Part shown: piece by piece, positions 8,991 through 17,061 of the stretch
Position numbering within the stretch: the first letter of the stretch is position 1
Layout of the letters: each line of letters opens with the position of its first letter
From: Olavius algarvensis Delta 4 endosymbiont
GTDB lineage: Bacteria; Desulfobacterota; Desulfobacteria; Desulfobacterales; CAJINA01
Length of the DNA stretch: 64,000 nt
Direction of reading: 5' to 3'
Assembly: GCA_905176665.1 (NCBI GenBank)
Contig: CAJINA010000021.1
Coordinates: forward strand, 1-64,000
Notes under the pieces: generated by a model
What the model was told of the DNA's origin: nothing
Database searches by the model: none
The model's input: only the letters and a program-made list of their open reading frames with translations
Position numbers and translations under genes: made by a program

Positions 8991-8994
8991 TCCT

Positions 8995-9330
8995 ATGGTA
9001 CTGCCCGAGGATGGCTGCTTGCTGCGTATTTTTATCGGCGAGAGCGAAAAGGTGGATGGGAAACCGCTTTACCAGCGGCTGGTAGAAAAGGCCCGCACCA
9101 GCGGACTCGCCGGGGCAACCGTGTGGCGGGGAATGATGGGCTATGGGGCCAACAGCCGAATTCACACCAGCAAGATCCTGAGGCTGTCCCAGGACCTGCC
9201 GGTCATTGTGGAGATCGTGGATACCCGGGATAAGCTGGAGACGTTTCTTGCCGAGGTCGATCCGCTGATCAAAGGCGGCCTGGCCACGCTGGAGAAGGCG
9301 CAGGTGCACTTTTACCGCTCAAATAAATAG
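8995..9330 (+). CDS. DUF190 (PII-like) protein
   Basis: A 111-residue DUF190 protein, a small ferredoxin-like fold related in shape to PII signalling proteins. It shows the family's opening L-x-I-F-I-G-E, the G-A-T-V-W-R-G-M-x-G-Y-G core at about residues 38-49, and a final strand with V-H-F-Y. It is translationally close to crcB (4 bases), and this pairing is widespread, so a role in sensing or modulating the fluoride channel is plausible but unproven. No membrane segment or signal peptide is present. Confidence 0.85.
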   Translation: MVLPEDGCLLRIFIGESEKVDGKPLYQRLVEKARTSGLAGATVWRGMMGYGANSRIHTSKILRLSQDLPVIVEIVDTRDKLETFLAEVDPLIKGGLATLEKAQVHFYRSNK

Positions 9331-9471
9331 AAATGGCCCGAAGGACTTCCCTCGGGCCCAATCTCTATGTTGGATGGAAAATTCCAATCCTCGAAATACT
9401 GGCGTATTTCTCCGTTTGGAATTTCCATCCGCCTTGACCTTGGGCCCGATGAAAACCTTTCAGACCATTTC
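9330..9471 (+). repeat. Covarying palindrome, copy C
   Basis: Longest well-paired copy. Outermost GAAATGG (9330-9336) pairs with CCATTTC (9465-9471), then a 15-base unpaired stretch on each side leads to GGGCCC (9354) and GGGCCC (9442). Inside are CAATCTC, GTTGG, the variable arm GGATGGAAAATTCCAA, core TCCTCGAAATAC, loop TGGC, GTATTTCTCCG, and TTGGAATTTCCATCC, complementary apart from one bulged base, then GCCTTGACCTTGG. It begins at the stop codon of the DUF190 gene and ends about 45 bases before ridA. Confidence 0.78.
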
Positions 9472-9516
9472 CGAGTTTAAAAAATATGTATATGAAATAG
9501 GAAAGGAGAGAATAGC

Positions 9517-9939
9517 ATGCAACCGGAAGTTGTACAGACAGATAAGGCTCCGGCCGCTATCGGGCCCTATTCCCAGGGAATTACGGCCGGGCCCCTGGTT
9601 TTTGTGAGCGGGCAGTTGGGCATGGATCCGCAGACGGGTGAACTGGTCGGCGATACGGTTGAATCCCAGGCCAAGCAGGCGCTCGATAACGTCAGCCAGG
9701 TTCTGGATGCGGCCGGAGTGGGACTCAGCCAGGTAGCTGCCGTAGATGTGTTTTTGACCGACATGGATGATTTTCTGACCTTTAACGGAATCTACGAGGG
9801 CTATTTTTCGAACCACAAACCGGCCCGGGCGGTCGTGGCGGTCAAGGCTCTGCCCAAGGCGGCCTGTGTAGAGATCAAGTGCGTTGCTGTCCGCGGCGGT
9901 ACGCAGGGTGAGGGTTACCTGGATGGCACCGTGATGTAG
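9517..9939 (+). CDS. ridA: RidA-family enamine/imine deaminase
   Basis: A 140-residue member of the YjgF/YER057c/UK114 (RidA) family, which hydrolyses reactive 2-aminoacrylate and related imines formed by PLP enzymes. The family signatures A-I-G-P-Y-S-Q and S-G-Q-L-G are present. The catalytic Arg (Arg104, in P-A-R, matching E. coli Arg105) and Glu (Glu119, matching Glu120) are both conserved, so deaminase activity is expected. About 10 extra residues follow the usual C-terminus. A strong ribosome site, GGAAAGGAGAG, precedes the ATG. Confidence 0.92.
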   Translation: MQPEVVQTDKAPAAIGPYSQGITAGPLVFVSGQLGMDPQTGELVGDTVESQAKQALDNVSQVLDAAGVGLSQVAAVDVFLTDMDDFLTFNGIYEGYFSNHKPARAVVAVKALPKAACVEIKCVAVRGGTQGEGYLDGTVM

Positions 9940-9948
9940 ACGTCAGCT

Positions 9949-10437
9949 TCAGGGCAGGTCGATAACCTTGATTGCATGGCCGGTCAGGGCCACAAAGCGG
10001 ATGAGTTCCTCCCGGCCGATGCAGAGCGTGCTGGTGTTGACCAGGGGGTGTAACTGAAAGGCGGTTTGCTGCCAGTGTGAATGGTCGAAAACGAGTTCGA
10101 CCTGGCAACCCGGATCGTTGATGATACCGAAAACCGAGACGGCCCCAGGCGTAACCCCTAGATAGGTTTCCAGCCTGCGCGCCGAGCCGAAGCTGAGGCG
10201 TTTGACTTCCAGCGCCCCGGCCAGGGCTTTCAAATCGACCTGTTTATCGGCCGCCACGCAGACCAGAAAATGCCGGCGACCTTTCTGGTCCCGTAAAAAC
10301 AGGTTTTTGGTTTTAGCAGCCGGCAGCGGTGGGACCAGTCGGTCTGCTTCCGCAATGGTGTAGACCGGCGGGTGGTCACTACGCTGGTAGGTAATGCCAT
10401 GGTGGTCGAGCATAGCCAATAGATTCTTCACGGACAT
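9949..10437 (-). CDS. YbaK/ProX-type aminoacyl-tRNA deacylase
   Basis: A stand-alone trans-editing domain of about 162 residues, YbaK/PrdX family, which hydrolyses mischarged tRNA (typically Ala- or Cys-tRNA-Pro). The K-T-K-N-L-F-L-R-D block holds the conserved lysine of the family; G-V-T-P-G-A-V-S-V-F-G and the C-terminal hydrophobic strands also fit. The frame opens as far as ATG 10485; I favour ATG 10437 because homologues begin near this point, although the GGGAG in front of it is very close to the codon. It is convergent with ridA, 9 bases apart, and divergent from the cupin gene. Confidence 0.8.
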   Translation of the reverse strand: MSVKNLLAMLDHHGITYQRSDHPPVYTIAEADRLVPPLPAAKTKNLFLRDQKGRRHFLVCVAADKQVDLKALAGALEVKRLSFGSARRLETYLGVTPGAVSVFGIINDPGCQVELVFDHSHWQQTAFQLHPLVNTSTLCIGREELIRFVALTGHAIKVIDLP

Positions 10438-10519
10438 CTCCCGAAAGGGCGTTTGAGTTGGATGATGCGGCAATTTAACTAACATAGATCAGGAAAGATT
10501 TCCATCTGAGGAGGCGACT

Positions 10520-10921
10520 ATGGATATAGCGAGTTTCAAAGATTGCGAGGGCGTGCCCATTGACAAATTCCCCTTTAAAGGCACCCAGCGCGACGTGATC
10601 GGCACCAGTATTCGCTGGCTGTCTAAATTTGGCGACGACGGCACCGGTAATCCGGAATACGGCCTGCGCCATTTTACCATCCAACCGGGCGGAGAAATTC
10701 CCGTCCACAACCATTTTTACCATCAGACCATGTATATTCTGAATGGTGAATTTAAGTGTTATCAGTATGATATGGAGACAGAGGCGGCTGTCAAAACTGT
10801 AGTCACCGGGGTCGGGGATTTTGTTTACGTCCCCAGCTTAGAGCCCCACGGTATGAAGAATATCGGCGCTGAGCCGGCTTCGTTTCTGTGCTGTATTGCC
10901 AACGTTTATACGGACAAATAG
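10520..10921 (+). CDS. Cupin-domain protein
   Basis: A single-domain cupin of 133 residues. Cupin motif 1 reads H-N-H-x-x-x-Q (His63, His65, Gln69) and motif 2 supplies His110 in L-E-P-H-G, so the usual metal site is 3-His plus Gln. There is no signal peptide. A good ribosome site (GAGGAGG) precedes ATG 10520. Function cannot be set from the sequence; small cupins of this type include dioxygenases, isomerases and sugar-binding regulators. It is followed by about 200 bases without a gene before the FadR-type regulator. Confidence 0.75.
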   Translation: MDIASFKDCEGVPIDKFPFKGTQRDVIGTSIRWLSKFGDDGTGNPEYGLRHFTIQPGGEIPVHNHFYHQTMYILNGEFKCYQYDMETEAAVKTVVTGVGDFVYVPSLEPHGMKNIGAEPASFLCCIANVYTDK

Positions 10922-11119
10922 CATCCCGGCGGCCTTTACTGAATGATATTTAGTATCTGGAGTGAAATCGGGATTTGCCTTGACATTCTGCCAAAAGAAA
11001 CATAGAAAGGTCGAACCATTATAAATCGGTTGGTTTTACATGAAAGATAGTCCGTCCCCATTGAAAACGGTGGGGCGGTTACATGAAAGCCAACCGTAAA
11101 ACGTTTTGGACACGAGTGT

Positions 11120-11839
11120 ATGTTTCGGGCTGCCAGGCAAAACAGAATATTTCAGGATGTGGTCGAACAGATTCAGGAGGCAATCCTGGGGGGTTCCTTG
11201 AAGCCGGGAGATATGCTTCCGCCCGAAAGAGAGCTCAAGGAGACCTTTGCCATCAGTCGCGGAACCCTGCGCGAAGCCCTCCGGGTGCTGGAGCAAAAAG
11301 GCCTGATCGAGATCCGGCTCGGCGTGAACGGCGGGGCCGTGGTCAAGGAGGAAGACACGGCCGGCCAGTTCAGCGACAGCCTGGATCTGCTGATTCGATT
11401 CCAGAAAATATCCCTGACACACCTGGCCGAATTTCGCGAAGGTGTCGAGGGTACGGTAGCTGCCGTTGCGGCGGCGCGAGCGACCCGGGACGATATTGAT
11501 ACCCTGGAGGCGCTCCTGCAGGAGGCGCGCACTTATGTGGATCGCGGCGCGGACGGGTGGAGTGATTTTCTAATCGTCGACCAGCAGGTTCACCAGGAAC
11601 TGGCCCGCATCACGGGCAACCCCATTTATATATTTGTAAACAAGATGGTTCACGACAATATTCAGCGTTACTATGACGATTTTTTACCGCCGGATGAAAA
11701 GCGCCTCAATGAAAACTTCGAGGATCTGTGCAATATTGTCAAACTGGTCAAAAAGGGACAGGCGGCCGCTGTGCGAACGCTGGCTCAAAAGCATGTGCGT
11801 CGTTTCAATGAATATATGATGGATCACAAGTTTGTTTAA
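11120..11839 (+). CDS. FadR-family (GntR, FCD) transcription regulator
   Basis: A 239-residue regulator with an N-terminal winged helix (about 8-75: P-P-E-R-E-L, then [13 protein letters not shown]) and a C-terminal all-helical FCD ligand domain, whose metal-site His residues (for example in Q-Q-V-H-Q-E-L) are visible. FCD regulators respond to organic acids, amino acids or acyl-CoAs. It sits 27 bases upstream of livG in the same direction, so it most likely controls the Liv transporter and may be in the same transcript. Two direct ACATGAAAG units lie in front of it at 11038 and 11081 and are candidate operator halves. Confidence 0.88.
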   Translation: MFRAARQNRIFQDVVEQIQEAILGGSLKPGDMLPPERELKETFAISRGTLREALRVLEQKGLIEIRLGVNGGAVVKEEDTAGQFSDSLDLLIRFQKISLTHLAEFREGVEGTVAAVAAARATRDDIDTLEALLQEARTYVDRGADGWSDFLIVDQQVHQELARITGNPIYIFVNKMVHDNIQRYYDDFLPPDEKRLNENFEDLCNIVKLVKKGQAAAVRTLAQKHVRRFNEYMMDHKFV

Positions 11840-11866
11840 CCCGGGAACAAATTAGCTACTGGAACT

Positions 11867-12652
11867 ATGGCGAAATTAGAACTCAATGACATCAGTGTGC
11901 GTTTCGGGGGGCTGCTGGCTCTTTCCGAAGTCAGTTTTACGATCAACTCCGGAGAGATCCTGGGGCTGATCGGGCCCAACGGTGCCGGCAAGACGACCAT
12001 CTTCAATGTTTTGACCGGGGTCTACCAGGCTTCCAACGGGGATGTGCTCTTCAACGGCAAATCCATTCTAGGCCAACGACCTCACGAAATATTTAAGAAC
12101 GGGATCGCGCGGACATTTCAAAACATTCGGCTTTTTACCAACATGACCGCCATTGAAAATTCCATGGTGGCGCGCCATTGCCGCTCAAAAAAGGGTGTGG
12201 TGGGCGCCATCTTCCGCACGCCTTCACAGCGGGCCGAGGAACGCCAGATTCGCGCGGATGCCCGCGAGGCGCTGGCATTTATGGGGGTTGAAGATTTTGC
12301 CGACACGGTAGCCAGCAATCTGCCTTACGGTCACCAGCGCCGCCTGGAAATCGCCCGGGCGCTTTCCTCGAAACCGAAAGTGCTGTTGCTGGACGAACCG
12401 GCGGCCGGCATGAACCCGGCCGAAAGCGCGGACCTGATGCAGGCTATCGCGCGGATTTCCGAACTGGGCGTGGATGTGCTCCTGGTGGAACACGACATGA
12501 AAGTCGTCATGGGAGTGTGTAATCGTATCGTGTGTATAGACCACGGTGTAAAGATAGCAGAGGGCGGGCCGGAAGAAATCCAGAACAACGAAAAGGTGAT
12601 CGAAGCGTATCTGGGCCAACCGGCCAGCGATTCAACTGGTACCTCTCAATAG
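11867..12652 (+). CDS. livG: Branched-chain amino-acid ABC transporter ATPase LivG
   Basis: A 261-residue ABC ATPase. Walker A is G-P-N-G-A-G-K-T-T (residues 36-44); the signature region reads [10 protein letters not shown], the LivG variant of LSGGQ; Walker B is V-L-L-L-D-E-P; a conserved switch His lies in L-V-E-H-D. The longer G-P-N loop and C-terminal A-Y-L-G mark LivG rather than LivF. It begins the transporter block and pairs with LivF at the far end to drive the LivH/LivM channel. The substrate could be Leu/Ile/Val or another amide or carboxylate, since the family is broad. Confidence 0.93.
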   Translation: MAKLELNDISVRFGGLLALSEVSFTINSGEILGLIGPNGAGKTTIFNVLTGVYQASNGDVLFNGKSILGQRPHEIFKNGIARTFQNIRLFTNMTAIENSMVARHCRSKKGVVGAIFRTPSQRAEERQIRADAREALAFMGVEDFADTVASNLPYGHQRRLEIARALSSKPKVLLLDEPAAGMNPAESADLMQAIARISELGVDVLLVEHDMKVVMGVCNRIVCIDHGVKIAEGGPEEIQNNEKVIEAYLGQPASDSTGTSQ

Positions 12653-12694
12653 AGGAATTGGGGGCGTACTGCCTAATTAACAAGGAGGAAAAAG

Positions 12695-13840
12695 ATGAGG
12701 AAAAAACAGCTTACCATGTTGGTGATGGGGTTGATGCTGGTGCCGTTTCTGATGTCCACCGCATCTGCAAAGACGCTGAAGATTGGCTCCATGGGTCCCC
12801 TGACGGGTCCGTACGCGGCCGACGGCAATGACATCAAAAATGGTGTGCTGTGCGCCATCGACGTGATCAATGACGAAGGCGGGCTCCCGGGGTATGATAA
12901 GATCGAGCTGTTTCCGCAGGATACAGCCTGTGACCCCAAGCAGGCCGTGGCCGCGGCCAACAAGCTGATCAACCTTGAAGTGACCGGCGTCATCGGCGCC
13001 TACTGCTCCTCTTCCACCATTCCGGCTTCGGCCACCCTGGCGGAAGAAGATATTCTCATGATCACTCCGGCCTCCACCCACCAGGACGTGACCGATCGCG
13101 GTCTGCCCTACATGTTCCGTATGTGCGGGCGGGATGACGATCAGGCTCCGGCCGCCGTCAAGTTCATGATGGAAGGCCTGAATGCCAAGACCGTCTTCAT
13201 CGTCGATGACAAGACCACCTATTCCCAGGGGTTGGCCGACGGCGTCCGGAAAAATGCCCTGCTAAAAGGCATGACTGTTAAAGGACATGATCATGTCAAC
13301 CAGGGCGACAAGGATTTTTCCGCCGTTCTGACCAAGATCAAACGGGCCCGTCCGGATGTATTTTATATGTCTCTCCAGAACCATGCCTCCGGCAGTCTCA
13401 TGGCCATCCAGGCCAAACGTATGGGCCTGAAAGCCAAGATTCTCTCCCAGGATGCCATGTATCACCCCAACTTTGTAAAAGTTGCCAAGGCCGCCGCCGA
13501 GGGTATTTATGTAACTTACGGCTACACCGACAAATCCACCCCGGCTTATCAAGCCTATGCAAAAAGATTTAACGCGAATTATGGTGAGATTGGCGCCTAT
13601 GGGACCTATGCCTACGATGCCGCGATTGCTTATTTCAAAGCAGTCAAGATGGCGGGCAGCACCGATCCTGCCAAAGTAAAAGCCGCCCTTCTCAAGCTCA
13701 AATACCAGGGTGCTTCCAAAAAGGTTAAATTCAATAAGAAAGGTGATTCCGGTTCCTCCTACGTAGCTTTTGTAATTGAGGATGGAGAGTATAAACTCCA
13801 CTGGACGCCCATGGATACACATCAACAAAAGGAGTACTAG
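12695..13840 (+). CDS. livJ: Branched-chain amino-acid-type periplasmic binding protein
   Basis: A 381-residue periplasmic binding protein, type I fold (Peripla_BP_6). The signal peptide runs to about residue 25 (basic start, hydrophobic core, S-T-A-S-A). The mature start K-T-L-K-I-G-S-M-G-P-L-T-G is typical, followed by C-x(n)-C in the first lobe and the G-A-Y-C-S-S-S-T ligand loop. AAGGAGGAA gives a very strong ribosome site, as expected for the most abundant component. A perfect 16-bp hairpin follows its stop codon and probably tunes expression of the downstream permeases. Confidence 0.92.
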   Translation: MRKKQLTMLVMGLMLVPFLMSTASAKTLKIGSMGPLTGPYAADGNDIKNGVLCAIDVINDEGGLPGYDKIELFPQDTACDPKQAVAAANKLINLEVTGVIGAYCSSSTIPASATLAEEDILMITPASTHQDVTDRGLPYMFRMCGRDDDQAPAAVKFMMEGLNAKTVFIVDDKTTYSQGLADGVRKNALLKGMTVKGHDHVNQGDKDFSAVLTKIKRARPDVFYMSLQNHASGSLMAIQAKRMGLKAKILSQDAMYHPNFVKVAKAAAEGIYVTYGYTDKSTPAYQAYAKRFNANYGEIGAYGTYAYDAAIAYFKAVKMAGSTDPAKVKAALLKLKYQGASKKVKFNKKGDSGSSYVAFVIEDGEYKLHWTPMDTHQQKEY

Positions 13841-13847
13841 CTGACCT

Positions 13848-13882
13848 AAAGATTACCCGGCCTCCCAGGCCGGGTAATCTTT
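13848..13882 (+). terminator. Perfect 16-bp hairpin between livJ and livH
   Basis: AAAGATTACCCGGCCT (13848-13863), loop CCC, AGGCCGGGTAATCTTT (13867-13882): every base pairs. Only TTT and then ACT follow, so it is a weak terminator at best. Its place right after the binding-protein gene fits a known strategy of partial termination or 3'-end protection that keeps the binding protein in excess over the membrane parts. Confidence 0.7.
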
Positions 13883-13922
13883 ACTCAACGCAGGCGAAAC
13901 AGAATCATATAATTGGAATAAA

Positions 13923-14834
13923 ATGGAATATTTCATACAACAGCTGATAAACGGTTTGACCTTGGGCGGGCTGTATGCCTTGATCGCCCTGGGTTATACC
14001 ATGGTCTACGGTGTGATTCAGCTTATCAATTTTGCTCATGGAGAATTTTTTGCCGCCGGTGGTTACGTGGGGGTTATCCTGCTGAACTATTTCGCCGGGC
14101 TCGGTTTCATGCATACCCATCCCATACTTTGCCTGACCGGTTCCTTTATTCTGACCATGATCTATTGTTCGTTTCTGGCCATGGCCGTCGAACAGGTTGC
14201 CTATAAGCCGCTGCGGCGGCAATCACGGCTGGCAGCCCTGCTTTCCGCCCTGGGCATGTCGATTTTTCTGTCCAACGGGCTGATGCTCACCCAGGGAGTC
14301 TTCGATGCCCCCTATCCCGGTGAACTTTTTGAGGGTGGCTTTGAATTCGGCTTGATCAGTATCAGTTACCTGCAAATCATGATCGTGGCCCTGACCGCAG
14401 TCTTACTCGTCGTGCTGAATATCCTGGTATTCAAAACCAGGATCGGGATGGCCATGCGGGCCACGGCCCAGGACAAGGTGATGTCGGCCCTGGTATCCAT
14501 CAGCGCCAATCGGATCATTGCCCTGACCTTTGCCATCGGCGCCGGGCTGGCCGCGGCGGCCGGCATCATGGTGGGACTTTACTATGGCTCGGTGCGCTAC
14601 GATATGGGGTTCGTACCCGGCATCAAGGCGTTTGCCGCAGCGGTGCTGGGCGGGATCGGCAACATCACCGGCGCCATGCTCGGCGGCCTGATCATCGGCA
14701 TGGTGGAGGTGTTCATGGCCGGCTACATTTCCGGGCAGTACAAAGACGTGGCGGCCTTTGTCATATTGATCTCGGTTTTATACTTCAAACCGACTGGTAT
14801 TATGGGCGAGAATATCGATGATACAAGAGTTTAA
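13923..14834 (+). CDS. livH: Branched-chain amino-acid ABC permease LivH
   Basis: A 303-residue inner-membrane permease with about eight hydrophobic segments. The first cytoplasmic-face signature A-L-G-Y-T-M-V-Y-G-V-I-Q-L-I-N-F-A-H-G-E is the classic LivH opening, and the G-I-K-A-F-A-A-A-V-L-G-G stretch near residue 240 is the ATPase-coupling (EAA-like) loop. It overlaps livM by 17 bases, so the two are translationally coupled. Together with LivM it forms the heterodimeric channel. Confidence 0.94.
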   Translation: MEYFIQQLINGLTLGGLYALIALGYTMVYGVIQLINFAHGEFFAAGGYVGVILLNYFAGLGFMHTHPILCLTGSFILTMIYCSFLAMAVEQVAYKPLRRQSRLAALLSALGMSIFLSNGLMLTQGVFDAPYPGELFEGGFEFGLISISYLQIMIVALTAVLLVVLNILVFKTRIGMAMRATAQDKVMSALVSISANRIIALTFAIGAGLAAAAGIMVGLYYGSVRYDMGFVPGIKAFAAAVLGGIGNITGAMLGGLIIGMVEVFMAGYISGQYKDVAAFVILISVLYFKPTGIMGENIDDTRV

Positions 14835-16044
14835 AAAAATCTGGAAAAGTTATGCCATCGGGCTGGTTTGGCTATTCGGACTGCTGTGGCCGCTGCTGGG
14901 GATTCACCCGGACGGCACCCTCTCCTTTGGCAAGACCTTTACCGTCTGGCTCTACATAGCATGCGGATCTTTTGTGTGCCTGCTGCTCTATCTAATGAAC
15001 AAGAGCGGCGGCTTGAGAGTGGTGACCACACCGCTGGCGGCTGCCCGGGATAAAGCGGGTACGTTTTACGGCACCGTTCCGGTCTGGGTCTGGTTGGGCG
15101 TGGCCCTGGTGCTGGCCTGTATCTTTCCCTTATTTACATCGCGCTATGCCCAGGATGTAGCCATCAATGTGTTGATCTACGTATGTCTGGGACTGGGTCT
15201 GAATATCGTCATCGGGCTGGCCGGCATGCTGGACCTGGGCTACATTGCTTTTTACGGTGTGGGGGCTTACTCCTATGCACTGTTGAATACGACCTACGGG
15301 ATGTCCTTTTGGGTCTGCTTGCCCTTTGCGGCCCTGTTTGCCGGGATTGCCGGTTGCATCATCGGGTATCCAACCCTGCGGATGCGCGGGGACTACCTGG
15401 CCATTGTCACCCTGGGGTTCGGCGAAATCGTGCGCCTGATCCTCAACAACTGGATGGAACTGACCAACGGCCCCAATGGAATCCTGGGCATCAAGGTGCC
15501 GAGTATCTACATCCCGAGTTTCGAAAACGGTTTTCACTTTGAACTGTTTCACCTGAAAAAACTCTACTATCTCTACTATGTTGCCCTGTTTCTGGCTATC
15601 GTGACCATCATATCCGTCTACCGGCTGAATTACTCCCGTATTGGTCGGGCCTGGGAGTCTATCCGCGAAGATGAAACGGCGGCGGAACTGATGGGGGTCA
15701 ATACCTTTTTACTGAAATTGCTGGCCTATGCCATGGGTGCGACCTTCGCCGGTCTGGCCGGCGCCTTCTTCTCATCCCGGATGCGCTTTGTCAGCCCGGA
15801 GAGCTTTACGTTTCTGGAGTCGGCCATGGTGCTCTGTATGGTCGTGCTGGGCGGCATGGGGTCAATCCCAGGCATTATCCTGGGCGTGGCCGCCCTGATT
15901 GTCCTGCCGGAAGCATTCCGGGAGTTTGAACTTTACCGTATGCTGGTGTTTGGTCTGGCCATGGTGGTGATGATGCTTTTCAGGCCGGCCGGCCTGATTC
16001 CGGCCCAGCGCGTCGGAACCAGATCCGAAGAGAAGGAGGGCTAG
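14818..16044 (+). CDS. livM: Branched-chain amino-acid ABC permease LivM
   Basis: A 408-residue permease, partner of LivH. An N-terminal extension of about 90 residues with two extra hydrophobic segments precedes the conserved core, as in E. coli LivM. The core shows G-L-A-G-M-L-D-L-G-Y-I-A-F-Y-G-V-G-A-Y and the coupling-loop G-G-M-G-S-I-P-G near residue 345. Its start lies within the livH end. A ribosome site for livF (GAAGGAGGG) is embedded in its last codons. Confidence 0.93.
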   Translation: MIQEFKKIWKSYAIGLVWLFGLLWPLLGIHPDGTLSFGKTFTVWLYIACGSFVCLLLYLMNKSGGLRVVTTPLAAARDKAGTFYGTVPVWVWLGVALVLACIFPLFTSRYAQDVAINVLIYVCLGLGLNIVIGLAGMLDLGYIAFYGVGAYSYALLNTTYGMSFWVCLPFAALFAGIAGCIIGYPTLRMRGDYLAIVTLGFGEIVRLILNNWMELTNGPNGILGIKVPSIYIPSFENGFHFELFHLKKLYYLYYVALFLAIVTIISVYRLNYSRIGRAWESIREDETAAELMGVNTFLLKLLAYAMGATFAGLAGAFFSSRMRFVSPESFTFLESAMVLCMVVLGGMGSIPGIILGVAALIVLPEAFREFELYRMLVFGLAMVVMMLFRPAGLIPAQRVGTRSEEKEG

Positions 16045-16767
16045 ATGTCTGCCGAGCCGATTTTAGAATTGAAGAACGTCTATTCCAGCTATGGGCGCAT
16101 CAAGGCGTTGAAAGGGATTTCGGTCAAGGTGTTCCCGGGTGAAATCGTGGCCATGATCGGTGCCAACGGCGCCGGCAAATCCACCACCCTGATGGCCATC
16201 TGCGGGGTGGTCCCCATAGAAACGGGCGAGATCATCTACAACGGCAAGCCCATCCACGGTACTAACGCCGAAAAACTGCCGCCCATGGGGCTTTGCCAGG
16301 TACCCGAAGGCCGCCGGATCTTCCCGCGGCTGACAGTTGAGGAAAACCTGGAATTGGGTGCTTTTTACCGCAAGGAAAGAGCTGCCATCGACGATGACCT
16401 GGCCCATGTGTACGACCTGTTTCCGATTTTGAAGGAGCGGCGCCGGCAGCAGGGGGGCACCCTGTCCGGCGGCGAACAGCAAATGCTGGCCGTGGCCCGG
16501 GCCCTGATGACCCGGCCGAAAGTGCTGCTGCTTGATGAACCTTCCCTGGGCCTGGCGCCCCTGATCGTCCAGAAGATCTTCGATATCATTGCCACGGTCA
16601 ACGAGGAAGAGGGGACGACCATCCTCCTGGTGGAGCAGAACGCCAACATGGCCCTGCAGGCCGCCCAGCGCGGGTATGTGCTGGAAACGGGCACCATCAA
16701 GATGGAAGACGAGGCCGGAGCGCTATTGCACAATCCGGAGATTAGAAAGGCTTACCTAGGCGAGTAG
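16045..16767 (+). CDS. livF: Branched-chain amino-acid ABC transporter ATPase LivF
   Basis: A 240-residue ABC ATPase. Walker A G-A-N-G-A-G-K-S-T-T, signature L-S-G-G-E-Q-Q-M, Walker B L-L-L-D-E-P-S-L-G-L-A-P, and the LivF-type V-P-E-G-R-R-I-F-P segment. Its ATG directly follows the livM TAG. It ends the transporter block; the palindrome copy D follows within a few bases and may terminate the transcript. Confidence 0.94.
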   Translation: MSAEPILELKNVYSSYGRIKALKGISVKVFPGEIVAMIGANGAGKSTTLMAICGVVPIETGEIIYNGKPIHGTNAEKLPPMGLCQVPEGRRIFPRLTVEENLELGAFYRKERAAIDDDLAHVYDLFPILKERRRQQGGTLSGGEQQMLAVARALMTRPKVLLLDEPSLGLAPLIVQKIFDIIATVNEEEGTTILLVEQNANMALQAAQRGYVLETGTIKMEDEAGALLHNPEIRKAYLGE

Positions 16768-16769
16768 AA

Positions 16770-16905
16770 GTTGTTTTAATTCGCGTCTAAGGCCCAATCT
16801 CGGCGTTGGGGCGCTGAATTTAATCCTCGAAATATTCCAATATTCCTCCGGCTAAATTTAACACCCCGCCTTGATCTTGGACCTGATTCACGATTTAAAA
16901 ACAGC
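16770..16905 (+). repeat. Covarying palindrome, copy D
   Basis: Same framework as copies A-C and the same orientation. GGCCCAATCTCGGCGTTGG starts at 16791, the variable arm is GGGGCGCTGAATTTAA, core TCCTCGAAATA, loop, TATTCCTCCGG, then CTAAATTTAACACCCC (mostly complementary, with G-U-compatible changes), GCCTTGATCTTGG and GGACC ending at 16883. Outer A/T-rich flanks (TTAAAAC-like arms) extend the pairing to about 16770-16905. It lies immediately after livF. Confidence 0.72.
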
Positions 16906-17014
16906 TTCTAATCTATATCCACTATTTCAATGTATTTTTAATTAATGTCGGGGCGGATATCTGCCCCGGCTTTTATATTTTGGGATTGCAAATTGCAGCC
17001 GACTTCGTTAAGTA

Positions 17015-17036
17015 GGTCTAGAGACCGACCGGTCTC
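17015..17036. promoter_or_regulatory. Likely TetR operator
   Basis: GAGACCGACCGGTCTC (17021-17036) is nearly palindromic, with half-sites GAGACCG and CGGTCTC, and overlaps a second partial dyad GGTCTAGAGACC starting at 17015. AGACCG/CGGTCT dyads are a common TetR-family operator type. It ends 25 bases before the TetR start codon, which fits autoregulation and probably control of the downstream reductase gene. Confidence 0.6.
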
Positions 17037-17061
17037 CCCTAAATTTGCCCGGAGTCATTCC

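Noticed and set aside
9517..9939. RidA lacking its catalytic Arg
   Set aside because: A first look at the A-L-P-K region suggested loss, but counting against E. coli RidA places the key Arg in P-A-R (Arg104), and it is present with Glu119.
16945..17061. N-terminal extension of the TetR protein
   Set aside because: The extension crosses the operator dyad and is not TetR-like; the helix-turn-helix begins properly after ATG 17062.
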